From Cellulophaga sp. RHA19 (GTDB taxonomy: Bacteria > Bacteroidota > Bacteroidia > Flavobacteriales > Flavobacteriaceae), in the NCBI RefSeq assembly GCF_002813425.1, contig NZ_PHUL01000001.1, positions 2,115,001 to 2,179,000 of the forward strand: a stretch of 64,000 nucleotides of DNA. The letters run 5' to 3'. This document shows positions 54,436 to 62,750 of this stretch, piece after piece; the first letter of the stretch is position 1; every line of letters begins with the position of its first letter. A program made the translations under genes and the position numbers. The notes below the pieces were generated by a model. The model did not search any database. It saw only the letters and a program-made list of their open reading frames with translations, and was not told where the DNA came from.

Positions 54436-55611
54436 TTATTGAATGCCAGTAATTTCTACATCAAAAATTAAATCTGCATTTGGAGGTATTGGTCCGCCAC
54501 CTTGTTCACCGTACCCTAAATGTGGAGGAATAAACAAACGAACCTTGTCTCCAACCTTCATACGTAATAAGCCTTCTTTAAAACCAGCAGTTAGCCTAGA
54601 TTCTGGACTGTACTCCATTGGATAAGGACTTAAGTCGTTACCGTGCATTTTATAAATAATATCATATTGGCCAAACTTTTTAGCTACGTCCTCCATTGTA
54701 GTATCAAACAAAGTACCGTTACTTAACCAGCCAGCATAATTAACTAAAGCTTTTTGTCCTATTCTTGGTTTTTTCCCAGTTCCTTCATTAAGTACTAGTA
54801 CTTTTAATCCAGAAGGTAATGTTTCTGCTTTTTTAATTTGTTCTGCAGTTTCCGCAGCAAAAGCAGCTTCAGTTTTTTTAGCTTCTTCCGCTAGGGCAAG
54901 TTGTTTTTTCTCTTCTTCTTTTTCCTCATCAAAATAAGCTGTCATCACTTTAATAGCGTCGAACTTTTTAGCTTCTTTACCTTTTTTTACTATTTCTATA
55001 GTAGAAATTACAACATCTTCTATAGGTCTGTTTTTTGCTGCTACTTTTACATTTGCAATAGAATCTACAACCTCTATGCCTCTAATAACTTCGCCAAAAA
55101 CAGAATGACAACCAACTCTTGGGTTATCGCAATTTTTTAAATTTCCAAATTCATCTAAACCATCAAGAAAAGGAGTAGGGGCGTGAGTAATAAAAAACTG
55201 GCTACCGTTTGTTTTTGGACCAGAATTGGCCATAGATAAAATACCTTTTTTAGTATGACGAAGAGAATCACTAAACTCATCTTTAAATTTATAACCAGGG
55301 TTGCCCATACCACTACCAGTTGGGTCACCACCTTGAATCATAAAATCTTTCATTACTCTATGAAAAATAATACCATCATAATATTTTTTTCCTTTATATT
55401 CTTCACTAACAAACGGACTTTTTCCTTCTGCCAATGAAACAAAGTTAGCAACAGTAACTGGTGCTAATTGGTATTCTAATTTAACTAACATATCACCTTT
55501 ATTGGTTTTTATGTCAGCATATAAGCCATCTTCTAAATCTGCATATTGTCCAGATTTACAACCTACTATTGCAGTAGCGGCCATTAATAATATTAAAAAA
55601 CTTTTTCTCAT
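54436..55611 (-). CDS. Cyclophilin-FKBP fusion peptidyl-prolyl isomerase lipoprotein
   Basis: A 391-residue lipoprotein (IVGC, Cys18). A cyclophilin domain (about 30-205) has FHRVMKDFMIQGGDPTGSGM and NGSQFFIT. A charged helical linker (about 215-255) leads to an FKBP domain (about 275-391: GQKALVNYAGWL, FIPPHLGYGEQG). Both proline-isomerase folds are in one chain, anchored by lipid. It likely assists folding of exported proteins. It is downstream of gldI and nrnA. A short insert in the cyclophilin part contains two cysteines (CDNPRVGC). Confidence 0.92.
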   Translation of the reverse strand: MRKSFLILLMAATAIVGCKSGQYADLEDGLYADIKTNKGDMLVKLEYQLAPVTVANFVSLAEGKSPFVSEEYKGKKYYDGIIFHRVMKDFMIQGGDPTGSGMGNPGYKFKDEFSDSLRHTKKGILSMANSGPKTNGSQFFITHAPTPFLDGLDEFGNLKNCDNPRVGCHSVFGEVIRGIEVVDSIANVKVAAKNRPIEDVVISTIEIVKKGKEAKKFDAIKVMTAYFDEEKEEEKKQLALAEEAKKTEAAFAAETAEQIKKAETLPSGLKVLVLNEGTGKKPRIGQKALVNYAGWLSNGTLFDTTMEDVAKKFGQYDIIYKMHGNDLSPYPMEYSPESRLTAGFKEGLLRMKVGDKVRLFIPPHLGYGEQGGGPIPPNADLIFDVEITGIQ

Positions 55612-55631
55612 TTTACTTTTTTTGTTTGTTG

Positions 55632-56177
55632 TTAATTTAGAATACTATCCTTTTCTACTTTTAATATTGATACAACTGCTTTTAAAGGAACATTAGTGCC
55701 AATTTTATGGTCATCTCCGTGGTAACCATAACCTAACGAAGACGGAAAAAAGAAGGTAGCAGTTTCGTTTTCTTTTAAAAGTTTAACGCTTGTGCGTAAG
55801 CCTAAAAAAAGTTCTTGCTTGTCCACCTTATATTGTATAGTTCCAATATCATTAAAGCCGTAAATAGTATCGTTATTTAAATTTAATAAGCTATAGCGCA
55901 TTGTAACCAAATCATCTGGTTGTATGGTCTGTTTTTCTTGCTCATTTTTAGTATTGTAATAATACCAAGAACCATTTGTACCACTTACATAGGTATTTGT
56001 AGAGTCTTTTTTAATAATAGCCTGTATAGCAGATTCTTCTTTAGCTAGTAATAATTTATTACGTTCTATAGATTGTTTAATGTAACTACCTGTTTTAACT
56101 TTTATTGGTCTACGTGGTTCTGGACCGTCACAACTAATAAAGCATAAAACTAAAACTAAGTATATAATTTTTTTCAT
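55632..56177 (-). CDS. gldI: GldI-like FKBP peptidyl-prolyl isomerase lipoprotein
   Basis: A 181-residue lipoprotein (ISC, Cys16) with a helical N-terminal segment and an FKBP domain (about 80-175: PDDLVTMRYSLLN, FFFPSSLGYGYHG). Length and layout match GldI, which is needed for gliding and type IX secretion in Flavobacterium. Its first 4 bp overlap the nrnA stop, so translation is coupled. The name rests on family resemblance and gene order. Confidence 0.85.
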   Translation of the reverse strand: MKKIIYLVLVLCFISCDGPEPRRPIKVKTGSYIKQSIERNKLLLAKEESAIQAIIKKDSTNTYVSGTNGSWYYYNTKNEQEKQTIQPDDLVTMRYSLLNLNNDTIYGFNDIGTIQYKVDKQELFLGLRTSVKLLKENETATFFFPSSLGYGYHGDDHKIGTNVPLKAVVSILKVEKDSILN

Positions 56178-57190
56178 CCTTTTAATTGATCTTTATATTT
56201 GTCTAACAACCCAACAAACTTGTCTGTTGTTTCCTGTAGAGATATATCACTTTTTCCGCCAGCTGCATTATCGTGCCCTCCACCTTCAAAATTAGCTCTT
56301 GCAAATTCGTTCACAGAAAAATTTCCTTGAGATCTAAACGATATTTTTATAATTCCTTCGTCTTTATTTTCAATAAAAATAACGGCAAAAATAATATTGT
56401 CTAACGTGAGTCCGTAATTAACAATCCCCTCTGTATCTCCCTTTTTAAAGCCATTTTCATCTAATTCTTCTTGGCTAAGAGTAATGTATGCGGTATTGTA
56501 ATCTTCTAGAATAACCATATTTTTTAAGGCACAACCTAAAATATGTAGTCTACTAGGAGAGTTGGTGTCAAATACCTTATTATGTATGGCCATATTCTCT
56601 GCACCCTTATCTATTAGATCTGCAACAACACGGTGTGTTCTACTTGTTGTAGATGAGTACTTAAAAGAGCCAGTATCTGTCATTATGCCTGTATACAAGC
56701 AATTGGCAATATCTGCAGTAATTTTAGAAGTATCTTCTATAGCTTCAATAAAATTGTAAACCATTTCGCAAGTAGAGCTCATATGCACATCAGAATAGGT
56801 AACTTTTGCATAGTCTGATGGTGCTTGGTGGTGGTCAATCATTATAAATGTACCTTCTGCAGCTTCTAAGCTTTCTTGCATAAAGCCTACACGAGATAAA
56901 TGATTAAAATCTAATGTAAAGATTAAACCAGCCTCCGTAATATGTTTTTGGGCAAGATCTTTATCATTCTCAAAAATGATAATTTCTTCTTGTCCTGGCA
57001 TCCATTTTAAAAACTTAGGAAAATCGTTAGGAGCAATAACTACAGCATCTTGACCTCTGTTTTTTAGGTAGTGCATTAAGCCTAAAGTAGAGCCAATTGC
57101 ATCACCATCTGGATTTTTATGTGGTATTATAACTATTTTTTGTGGTGAGCTAAGTAACGACTGCACCACTTTACTATCTTCTATATTCAT
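56174..57190 (-). CDS. nrnA: DHH/DHHA1 phosphoesterase (NrnA-type oligoribonuclease/pAp phosphatase)
   Basis: A 338-residue protein with the DHH motifs HKNPDGDAIG (about 24-33), DFNHLSRVG and IDHHQAPSDY, and the DHHA1 end motif GGGHDNAAGG. Such enzymes break down very short RNAs and pAp. I start at the ATG 57188-57190; a TTG three codons earlier is less likely. It overlaps gldI by 4 bp and begins the nrnA-gldI-PPIase operon. Confidence 0.93.
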   Translation of the reverse strand: MNIEDSKVVQSLLSSPQKIVIIPHKNPDGDAIGSTLGLMHYLKNRGQDAVVIAPNDFPKFLKWMPGQEEIIIFENDKDLAQKHITEAGLIFTLDFNHLSRVGFMQESLEAAEGTFIMIDHHQAPSDYAKVTYSDVHMSSTCEMVYNFIEAIEDTSKITADIANCLYTGIMTDTGSFKYSSTTSRTHRVVADLIDKGAENMAIHNKVFDTNSPSRLHILGCALKNMVILEDYNTAYITLSQEELDENGFKKGDTEGIVNYGLTLDNIIFAVIFIENKDEGIIKISFRSQGNFSVNEFARANFEGGGHDNAAGGKSDISLQETTDKFVGLLDKYKDQLKG

Positions 57191-57342
57191 AAGCACCAAA
57201 GATAGTGTTTTTAGTAAATGCTCAAAATACAGAACAGTATTTATAAACTTGCAATCTTATGTTTAAGTTAATACCTTATATATTGCTTTAGTATGTAAAA
57301 AAATAGTCTTAAAATTGTTACTTAAATTATAAATTCAATATT

Positions 57343-58377
57343 TTGAAGAAAACTATTTTTGTTCTTGGTTTGTTAGTTGCTTTTGCATCTTGTAAAACAG
57401 TAAAAACTATAGAACCAGCAGTAGCATTAAATACTAAAACAGATTTTACAATTGCTTTTGGATCTTGTAATAAGCATGATGAGGTAAACCCTTTGTGGGA
57501 TGATATACTTTCTACAAACCCTAATCTATGGATTTGGGGAGGAGACATTATCTATGCAGATACAGATAATATAGAAAAAATAAGAGCTATTTATGCTGCT
57601 CAAGATAATGTTCCGGGATATAAACAATTAAAAGAAAAGGTTCCTGTAATTGGTACTTGGGATGATCATGATTATGGTTTAAATGATGGTGGCGCAGAGT
57701 TTAAGGCAAAGAAGGAAAGTGAACAAGAGTTTTTGGACTTTATGGATGTGGCTAAAGATAGTCCTCGTAGAACAAGAGAAGGTGTTTACGCTGTTCATAA
57801 TTACAACTTGCCAGAGGGGAAAATAAAAGTTTTGGTTTTAGATACACGCTATTTTAGAACGGCTTTAACACCATCTACAAGTAAAAAAAGACGTGTACAA
57901 CCTAATGTTTACGGAGAGGGAACTATTTTAGGTGAAGAACAGTGGAAATGGCTAACAAACGAGCTTGTAAATTCTGATGCAGATTTTAACGTGCTAATTA
58001 GTAGTGTACAGTACTTGTCTAATAAACACGGTTTTGAAGGCTGGGGGAATTTTCCGCATGAAGTAGATAGGTTGAAAAAATTATTAGTAGAAAGCAAGGC
58101 TAAAGGAACAATTATTTTATCTGGCGACAGACATATATCTGAGTTTTCTGTAGATACGGTAAAAGATCTAAATTATCCTTTGGTAGATTTTACAAGTAGT
58201 GGTTTAACTCATACTTACACAGGCTTTAATGGAGAAGAAAACCCATATAGAGTAGGAGAGGTAGTTTTTGTAAAAAGCTTTGGACTTTTAAATTTTGATT
58301 TTAAAACTAAAACTGTAGACTTTAAGATGATGGGAGATAATGGGCAAGTGTTAGGAGAATTAAAACAAACGTATTAA
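57343..58377 (+). CDS. PhoD-like metallophosphatase lipoprotein
   Basis: A 344-residue lipoprotein (FASC, Cys17). PhoD/alkaline phosphatase D motifs are FGSCNKHDE, WGGDIIYAD, GTWDDHDYG and LSGDRHISEF. It likely hydrolyses phosphate esters at the surface or in the periplasm. The start is TTG (57343-57345): it opens the signal peptide directly and no ATG is available before the lipobox. It stands alone between nrnA (divergent) and ndk. Confidence 0.88.
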   Translation: MKKTIFVLGLLVAFASCKTVKTIEPAVALNTKTDFTIAFGSCNKHDEVNPLWDDILSTNPNLWIWGGDIIYADTDNIEKIRAIYAAQDNVPGYKQLKEKVPVIGTWDDHDYGLNDGGAEFKAKKESEQEFLDFMDVAKDSPRRTREGVYAVHNYNLPEGKIKVLVLDTRYFRTALTPSTSKKRRVQPNVYGEGTILGEEQWKWLTNELVNSDADFNVLISSVQYLSNKHGFEGWGNFPHEVDRLKKLLVESKAKGTIILSGDRHISEFSVDTVKDLNYPLVDFTSSGLTHTYTGFNGEENPYRVGEVVFVKSFGLLNFDFKTKTVDFKMMGDNGQVLGELKQTY

Positions 58378-58441
58378 GTAGCTTGTAATCATAAACCTAA
58401 CAATCTATTAACGGTTGCTTTACAAGCTTTTAAGTTAATTT

Positions 58442-58472
58442 GTTGCGTGTTATATTAAAAGCATTATTTTTG
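58442..58472 (+). promoter_or_regulatory. ndk promoter (-33 TTG, -7 TATTTTTG)
   Basis: TTG (58442-58444), a 20-nt spacer, then TATTTTTG (58465-58472) match the Bacteroidota consensus. The start codon is 18 nt further on. This is the best-formed promoter I found, and it rules out the TTG at 58440 as the ndk start. Confidence 0.75.
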
Positions 58473-58490
58473 CAAAAAATTAAAAAGACG

Positions 58491-58910
58491 ATGATTACAA
58501 ACAGAACTTTTACAATGATTAAGCCAGACGGTGTAGAAAATGGTCACATTGGTGGTATTTTAGAAAAAATTACATCTGCAGGTTTTAAAATTGTAGCTAT
58601 GAAATATACGCAGTTAAGCACAAGAGATGCAGAAGCATTTTACGCTGTACATAACGAGCGTCCGTTTTTTGGAGAGTTAGTAGAATTTATGACTAGAGGT
58701 CCTATTGTTGCTGCTATCTTAGAAAAAGATAACGCTGTTGAAGATTTTAGAGCTCTTATTGGTGCTACTAACCCAGCTGAAGCTGCAGAAGGTACTATTC
58801 GTAAATTATATGCAACTTCTATAGGAGAAAATGCAGTACACGGATCTGATAGTGATGAGAATGCTGCTATTGAAGGAGCTTTCCATTTTTCTGGAAGAGA
58901 AATTTTCTAG
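58491..58910 (+). CDS. ndk: Nucleoside diphosphate kinase
   Basis: A 139-residue protein of standard length. It has [25 protein letters not shown] and the phosphorylated His117 in GENAVHGSD. It balances NTP pools by moving phosphate between nucleotides. The ATG at 58491 fits the family length and the promoter just upstream. It is a single-gene unit with its own promoter and terminator. Confidence 0.97.
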   Translation: MITNRTFTMIKPDGVENGHIGGILEKITSAGFKIVAMKYTQLSTRDAEAFYAVHNERPFFGELVEFMTRGPIVAAILEKDNAVEDFRALIGATNPAEAAEGTIRKLYATSIGENAVHGSDSDENAAIEGAFHFSGREIF

Positions 58911-58929
58911 ATCTCACACAAAAAATACT

Positions 58930-58963
58930 AAAAAACCATCAAGTATTACTTGATGGTTTTTTT
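58930..58963 (+). terminator. Hairpin terminator after ndk
   Basis: ACCATCAAGT pairs with ACTTGATGGT around ATT, followed by seven T residues. A leading A-run lets it also serve the convergent DUF721 gene. Confidence 0.9.
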
Positions 58964-58985
58964 ATGCTTTAAAATAAAATTTAGT

Positions 58986-59282
58986 TTAGCGTAGTACTAG
59001 TTTTTTAACTACTTCTTTTCCTAAATCTTCATTTATCATTTTTATTATTTTGGAATTTCCGTGACTTAATTCTTCTCTTAAAACAGAAGAACTTAAAGAC
59101 ACATACAAAGTTCCGCCTCGCAACTCTACAGCGGTAGTGTAGTTGTTTACGCCCGGCCCCATAAGGTTTTTCCATGCAGTACGCGTATCTACAACGTTTA
59201 TACCACGGTCTAACTTGTTTTCTTTAATAAAATCTTGTAAAAGATCTCCTAGTTGTAGGTTTTCTTTTTTTCGTTTTGCCAT
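58986..59282 (-). CDS. DUF721 (DciA-like) protein
   Basis: A 98-residue basic protein that matches the DUF721/DciA family (LGDLLQDFIKENKLDRGI, AWKNLMGPGVNNYT, TLYVSLSSSVLREELSHG). DciA is the replicative-helicase loader in bacteria without DnaC. It starts 2 bp after the lipocalin-like gene ends and is two genes from recF on the same strand, a common neighbourhood for DUF721. The helicase role is inferred from the family. Confidence 0.85.
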   Translation of the reverse strand: MAKRKKENLQLGDLLQDFIKENKLDRGINVVDTRTAWKNLMGPGVNNYTTAVELRGGTLYVSLSSSVLREELSHGNSKIIKMINEDLGKEVVKKLVLR

Positions 59283-59284
59283 TA

Positions 59285-59707
59285 TTAGTCTATTTGTATA
59301 GGTTGGTAGCGTTTGTAAACGTATGTAATTTGTTCGGTATCCTTTACAGTAAAAGAGTCTTGTGTAAGATTTAGTAATTCTTCTTCTCTCTGGGTAAGGT
59401 CGTTTGTGTATAGTATGGTAAAAGTAGTTTCTTTTTGGGTAATTAATACCTTGTCTATATCTTTATTTGTGTTAAAAGTGCCTCCTATTTTTGGCTGTAA
59501 TTTTGTTCTAAATCCTTTTAGATTATCAATCTTAAAAAAATCTACCATAGGACTAGCTTTATAATTTTTGCTGCTACCGTCTGCAAAAAAAACTTGGCTA
59601 ATTTCCCAATATCCGTTTAGGAGGTGCAAATCTTCTTTTTTTACAGCGGTTTTACTGTTACATCCTATAACCAGTATTATAGCAAGTAAAAAGATTATTT
59701 TTTTCAT
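59285..59707 (-). CDS. Lipocalin-like lipoprotein
   Basis: A 140-residue lipoprotein (VIGC, Cys16) with the small beta-barrel pattern of lipocalin-like domains: LLNGYWEISQVFFADGSS and ITYVYKRY at the end. The ligand is unknown. It lies 2 bp before DUF721 and has a -7 box 41 nt upstream. Confidence 0.75.
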   Translation of the reverse strand: MKKIIFLLAIILVIGCNSKTAVKKEDLHLLNGYWEISQVFFADGSSKNYKASPMVDFFKIDNLKGFRTKLQPKIGGTFNTNKDIDKVLITQKETTFTILYTNDLTQREEELLNLTQDSFTVKDTEQITYVYKRYQPIQID

Positions 59708-59747
59708 TTTAAGACTTATTTTTTAGGCAGATGATACGCTTGTTTTG

Positions 59748-59755
59748 CAAATTTA
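59748..59755 (-). promoter_or_regulatory. -7 box of the lipocalin-DUF721 operon
   Basis: Minus-strand TAAATTTG matches TAnnTTTG, 40 nt before the start codon. Confidence 0.45.
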
Positions 59756-59760
59756 GGTAT

Positions 59761-59789
59761 AAAATAAGAGTAAGTTTTGGTCTTATTTT
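59761..59789 (-). terminator. AT-rich hairpin after recF
   Basis: AAAATAAGA and TCTTATTTT pair around an 11-nt loop, 41 nt past the recF stop. The stem is AT-rich but perfect. Confidence 0.5.
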
Positions 59790-59829
59790 ATTTTCTGATA
59801 ATAAAAACGAAAACCGTAATACTTAGCTA

Positions 59830-60909
59830 TTAAAGTTTAAATATCTTGTAACTCTGGTGTATATTTTTTACCACATTTTCAGTACGGTCTGCGTGTGTGT
59901 CACTAATAAAAATTTGTCCAAAATTATCATCATCTACTAAAGATACAATTTGTGCTACTCGGTTCTCGTCTAGCTTATCAAAAATATCATCTAATAATAA
60001 AATAGGAGTTGTTTTAGCTTGTTCTTTTATAAAATTAAACTGCGCTAATTTTAAAGCAATTAAAAATGATTTTTGTTGTCCTTGACTACCAAATTTTTTA
60101 ACAGGATATTCATTAATCTCAAAAGATAAATCATCTTTATGTGTACCTACAGTTGTGTATTGTACAGCTCTGTCTTTTTCTAAACTTTCATCAAACAACT
60201 GCAATAAACTTTTTTCTAGTAATTTACTATTGTAAGTAATGGTAACATTTTCTTTGCCTCCAGAAATAGCTGCGTATTGCTCTTTAAAAATAGGAATAAA
60301 AGCATCTAAAAAAGCAACACGTTCTTTGTGTATTATACTCCCGTATTCTTGCAATTGTTCATTATAGACACTAAGTGTTGTTTTGTCAAAAGTATGGTTT
60401 ACAGCAAAATATTTTAGTAAAGAATTACGCTGTAAAAGTATCTTGTTGTATTTTAAAAGGGCAGTTAAATACTCTTTGTTAGATTGTGATATTACACCAT
60501 CTATAAACTTACGTCTTGTGTCACTACCTTCTAAAATAAGATCGCGATCTGCAGGCGATATAATAACTAAAGGTAAAAAACCAATATGATCAGAAAACTT
60601 ATCATATGCTTTACCATTTCGTTTAATTACCTTTTTTGCACCCTTTTTTAAGCTACAAATTATTTTTTCATCTCTTTCTCCTTTAAAAAACAAACCATCT
60701 ACAACAAAAAAATCTTCACCGTGTTTTATGTTTTGTGAGGCAATTGGGTTAAAATAACTTTTGCCAAAAGATAAGTGGTAAATAGCATCTAAAATATTTG
60801 TTTTTCCTACGCCATTACTACCAACAAAGCAGTTTATTTTAGCATCAAAATCAAATTCCTTAGAGTCAAAATTTTTATAATTTACAAGAGATAATTTCTT
60901 TAAAAGCAT
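59830..60909 (-). CDS. recF: DNA replication/repair protein RecF
   Basis: A 359-residue protein, standard for RecF. Walker A GSNGVGKT (30-37), signature [17 protein letters not shown] and Walker [13 protein letters not shown] are present. It loads RecA at gaps. I use the ATG 60907-60909, where the family N-terminus ([13 protein letters not shown]) begins. A longer frame of 67 extra residues has no family match and would overlap the divergent gene at 61034. Confidence 0.96.
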   Translation of the reverse strand: MLLKKLSLVNYKNFDSKEFDFDAKINCFVGSNGVGKTNILDAIYHLSFGKSYFNPIASQNIKHGEDFFVVDGLFFKGERDEKIICSLKKGAKKVIKRNGKAYDKFSDHIGFLPLVIISPADRDLILEGSDTRRKFIDGVISQSNKEYLTALLKYNKILLQRNSLLKYFAVNHTFDKTTLSVYNEQLQEYGSIIHKERVAFLDAFIPIFKEQYAAISGGKENVTITYNSKLLEKSLLQLFDESLEKDRAVQYTTVGTHKDDLSFEINEYPVKKFGSQGQQKSFLIALKLAQFNFIKEQAKTTPILLLDDIFDKLDENRVAQIVSLVDDDNFGQIFISDTHADRTENVVKNIHQSYKIFKL

Positions 60910-61005
60910 TCTGTTTTTGGCAAGTTTTATTTTGAAAATATAAGAGAAGTCGCAAATTATTGAAAAATAACGAATAAATAAGGTTTTAAATTTCAATAAA
61001 AACTT

Positions 61006-61013
61006 TATTTTTG
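61006..61013 (+). promoter_or_regulatory. -7 box of the TPR-ribH operon
   Basis: TATTTTTG matches TAnnTTTG, 20 nt before the start codon. No clear -33 TTG is seen. Confidence 0.5.
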
Positions 61014-61033
61014 CGCGATTAACAAAATTAACT

Positions 61034-61795
61034 ATGGCTACATATAAAAAGCGAGGATACAAACCAAAGACTAAAGAAGAAGAAGTAGAAGTACAAGAAC
61101 AAGATAGCACAACTGCAGAAGTTTTTAATACTTTAGATGAAAGTGCGTCTAAATCTGAAGAATGGGTAGCAAAGAACCAAAAAGTAATTTTAGGTGTTAT
61201 TGGTGTTATTGCCGTTGGTATTTTAGGTTACTTAGCTTATGTTAATTTTGTACAAAATCCAAAAATAAACGATGCTAATAATGAAATGTATTACCCAGAG
61301 CAATACTTAGACCAAGCATTAAACAATACATCTGCAAACAAAGATTCATTATTAACTTTAGCTTTAAACGGTTCTGAAGGTAAATACGGATTTTTAGATA
61401 TTATTAAGGACTACAGTGGTACACCAACAGCTAACTTAGCTAGTTACTCTGCAGGTATGGCTTACTTAAACTTAAAAAATTATAAAGAGGCAATTAACCA
61501 TTTAGAAGACTTTAGTACAGATAATGTTACTTTAGGCGCTTTAGCAAAAGGTGGTATAGGAGATTCTTTTATGCAGTTAAACCAAACTGAAGATGCTTTA
61601 GGATATTATGAAAAAGCAATTGCACAAGGAGATAACGATTTTACAACTCCAAGGTATTTATACAAAGCGGGTATTGCAGCTTTAGAATTAGGAGAAAAAG
61701 ATAAAGCGTTAAAATTCTTTGAAAGAATTAAAAACGAATACTCTGCATCTATAGAAGCAACAACTATTGATGCATTTATAGGAAAAGCAAAATAA
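61034..61795 (+). CDS. Tetratricopeptide-repeat inner-membrane protein
   Basis: A 253-residue protein. A charged cytoplasmic N-terminus ([20 protein letters not shown]) and one membrane segment (about 51-72) are followed by TPR-like helices ([48 protein letters not shown]). The layout recalls YfgM-type membrane TPR proteins. It is 7 bp from ribH and divergent from recF. The function is unknown. Confidence 0.85.
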   Translation: MATYKKRGYKPKTKEEEVEVQEQDSTTAEVFNTLDESASKSEEWVAKNQKVILGVIGVIAVGILGYLAYVNFVQNPKINDANNEMYYPEQYLDQALNNTSANKDSLLTLALNGSEGKYGFLDIIKDYSGTPTANLASYSAGMAYLNLKNYKEAINHLEDFSTDNVTLGALAKGGIGDSFMQLNQTEDALGYYEKAIAQGDNDFTTPRYLYKAGIAALELGEKDKALKFFERIKNEYSASIEATTIDAFIGKAK

Positions 61796-61802
61796 GAAAG
61801 AT

Positions 61803-62285
61803 ATGGCTACGGCTAATAAAAATTTATCAGTTTACGATAAGGCTTCAATCCCAAACGCGAAAGATTTTCGGTTTGGGATTGTTGTTTCAGAATGGAACAC
61901 AGAAGTTACAGAAGGATTATATAATGGTGCAATAGAAGCATTATTAGATTGTGGAGCAGTACAAGAAAACATTATACGTTGGGATGTTCCTGGTAGTTTT
62001 GAACTTACTTTTGGTAGTAAAAAAATGATTGCAACACAAAAAGTAGATGCAGTTATAGCTATTGGTAGTGTTATACAAGGAGAAACCAAACATTTTGATT
62101 TTGTATGTAGTGCAACAGCGCAAGGAATAAAAGACTTAAATGTACAAACAGATACACCAGTTATTTTTTGTGTGCTTACAGACAATAACTTACAACAAGC
62201 AATAGACCGTAGTGGTGGTAAGCACGGTAATAAAGGTACAGAAGCAGCTATAGCAGCAATTAAAATGGTAGCTTTAGGAAACTAA
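61803..62285 (+). CDS. ribH: 6,7-dimethyl-8-ribityllumazine synthase
   Basis: A 160-residue protein of normal length. Substrate motifs are SEWNTEVTEGLYNGA, VPGSFELTFG and GSVIQGETKHFDFV (with the catalytic His), then GKHGNKGTEAA. It makes the riboflavin precursor lumazine in the cytoplasm. It follows the TPR gene by 7 bp and ends at a terminator. Confidence 0.96.
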   Translation: MATANKNLSVYDKASIPNAKDFRFGIVVSEWNTEVTEGLYNGAIEALLDCGAVQENIIRWDVPGSFELTFGSKKMIATQKVDAVIAIGSVIQGETKHFDFVCSATAQGIKDLNVQTDTPVIFCVLTDNNLQQAIDRSGGKHGNKGTEAAIAAIKMVALGN

Positions 62286-62310
62286 GCTCTGTTTTAAATA
62301 TCATATAATT

Positions 62311-62354
62311 ACTCCTAAGAGTCTTTTTAATAAAGATTTTTAGGAGTTTTTTTT
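62311..62354 (+). terminator. Hairpin terminator after ribH
   Basis: ACTCCTAA pairs with TTAGGAGT around an inner TCTTT/AAAGA stem, followed by eight T residues. Confidence 0.85.
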
Positions 62355-62459
62355 ATATTGATTTTAGCCTTTTTATGCTATTTTGACTTGTTAACAAGTT
62401 TTGGCATAGTATCTGTGCTATTTTTTGTGTTTTTAAGTACCTTTGAAAATCTAGCTATT

Positions 62460-62750
62460 ATGGGAAAATTTACAAGATTACGGAAGAATAAATCGTACGA
62501 ATACAAGCCTCGTTATTTTGATGATAAAGGTGAGGGTAACCCGTATAAAATTCAACATAAACTAGATCAATACCGTACAACTGTTGGCCCAAGGCAAGGA
62601 TTAAAAAGTAAGTTTGGAAACGCTTTTTCTGACTTACGCAAAGAGGGAGACAGAAATATGAAAATAAGAATGGCTATTATTATTACCATTTTAGTTTTCG
62701 CTTTTTTATACATTATAGACTTTGACCTTTCAATATTCTCCATAAAATAA
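62460..62750 (+). CDS. Small conserved protein with C-terminal membrane segment
   Basis: A 96-residue protein: a basic soluble part ([34 protein letters not shown]) and one membrane segment at about residues 70-88. I start at the ATG 62460-62462; an in-frame TTG-type extension adds 34 hydrophobic residues and crosses the likely leader. The stop overlaps the mutL start by one base (taATG), so translation is coupled. Function unknown. Confidence 0.8.
   Translation: MGKFTRLRKNKSYEYKPRYFDDKGEGNPYKIQHKLDQYRTTVGPRQGLKSKFGNAFSDLRKEGDRNMKIRMAIIITILVFAFLYIIDFDLSIFSIK

Noticed and set aside
58380..58428. Inverted repeat AGCTTGTAA / TTACAAGCT after the PhoD-like gene as a terminator.
   Set aside because: The loop is about 31 nt and the repeat is only 9 bp, so a stable terminator is doubtful.
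60910..61110. 67-residue N-terminal extension of RecF.
   Set aside because: It starts at a non-ATG codon, has no RecF similarity, and would overlap the divergent TPR gene and its promoter.
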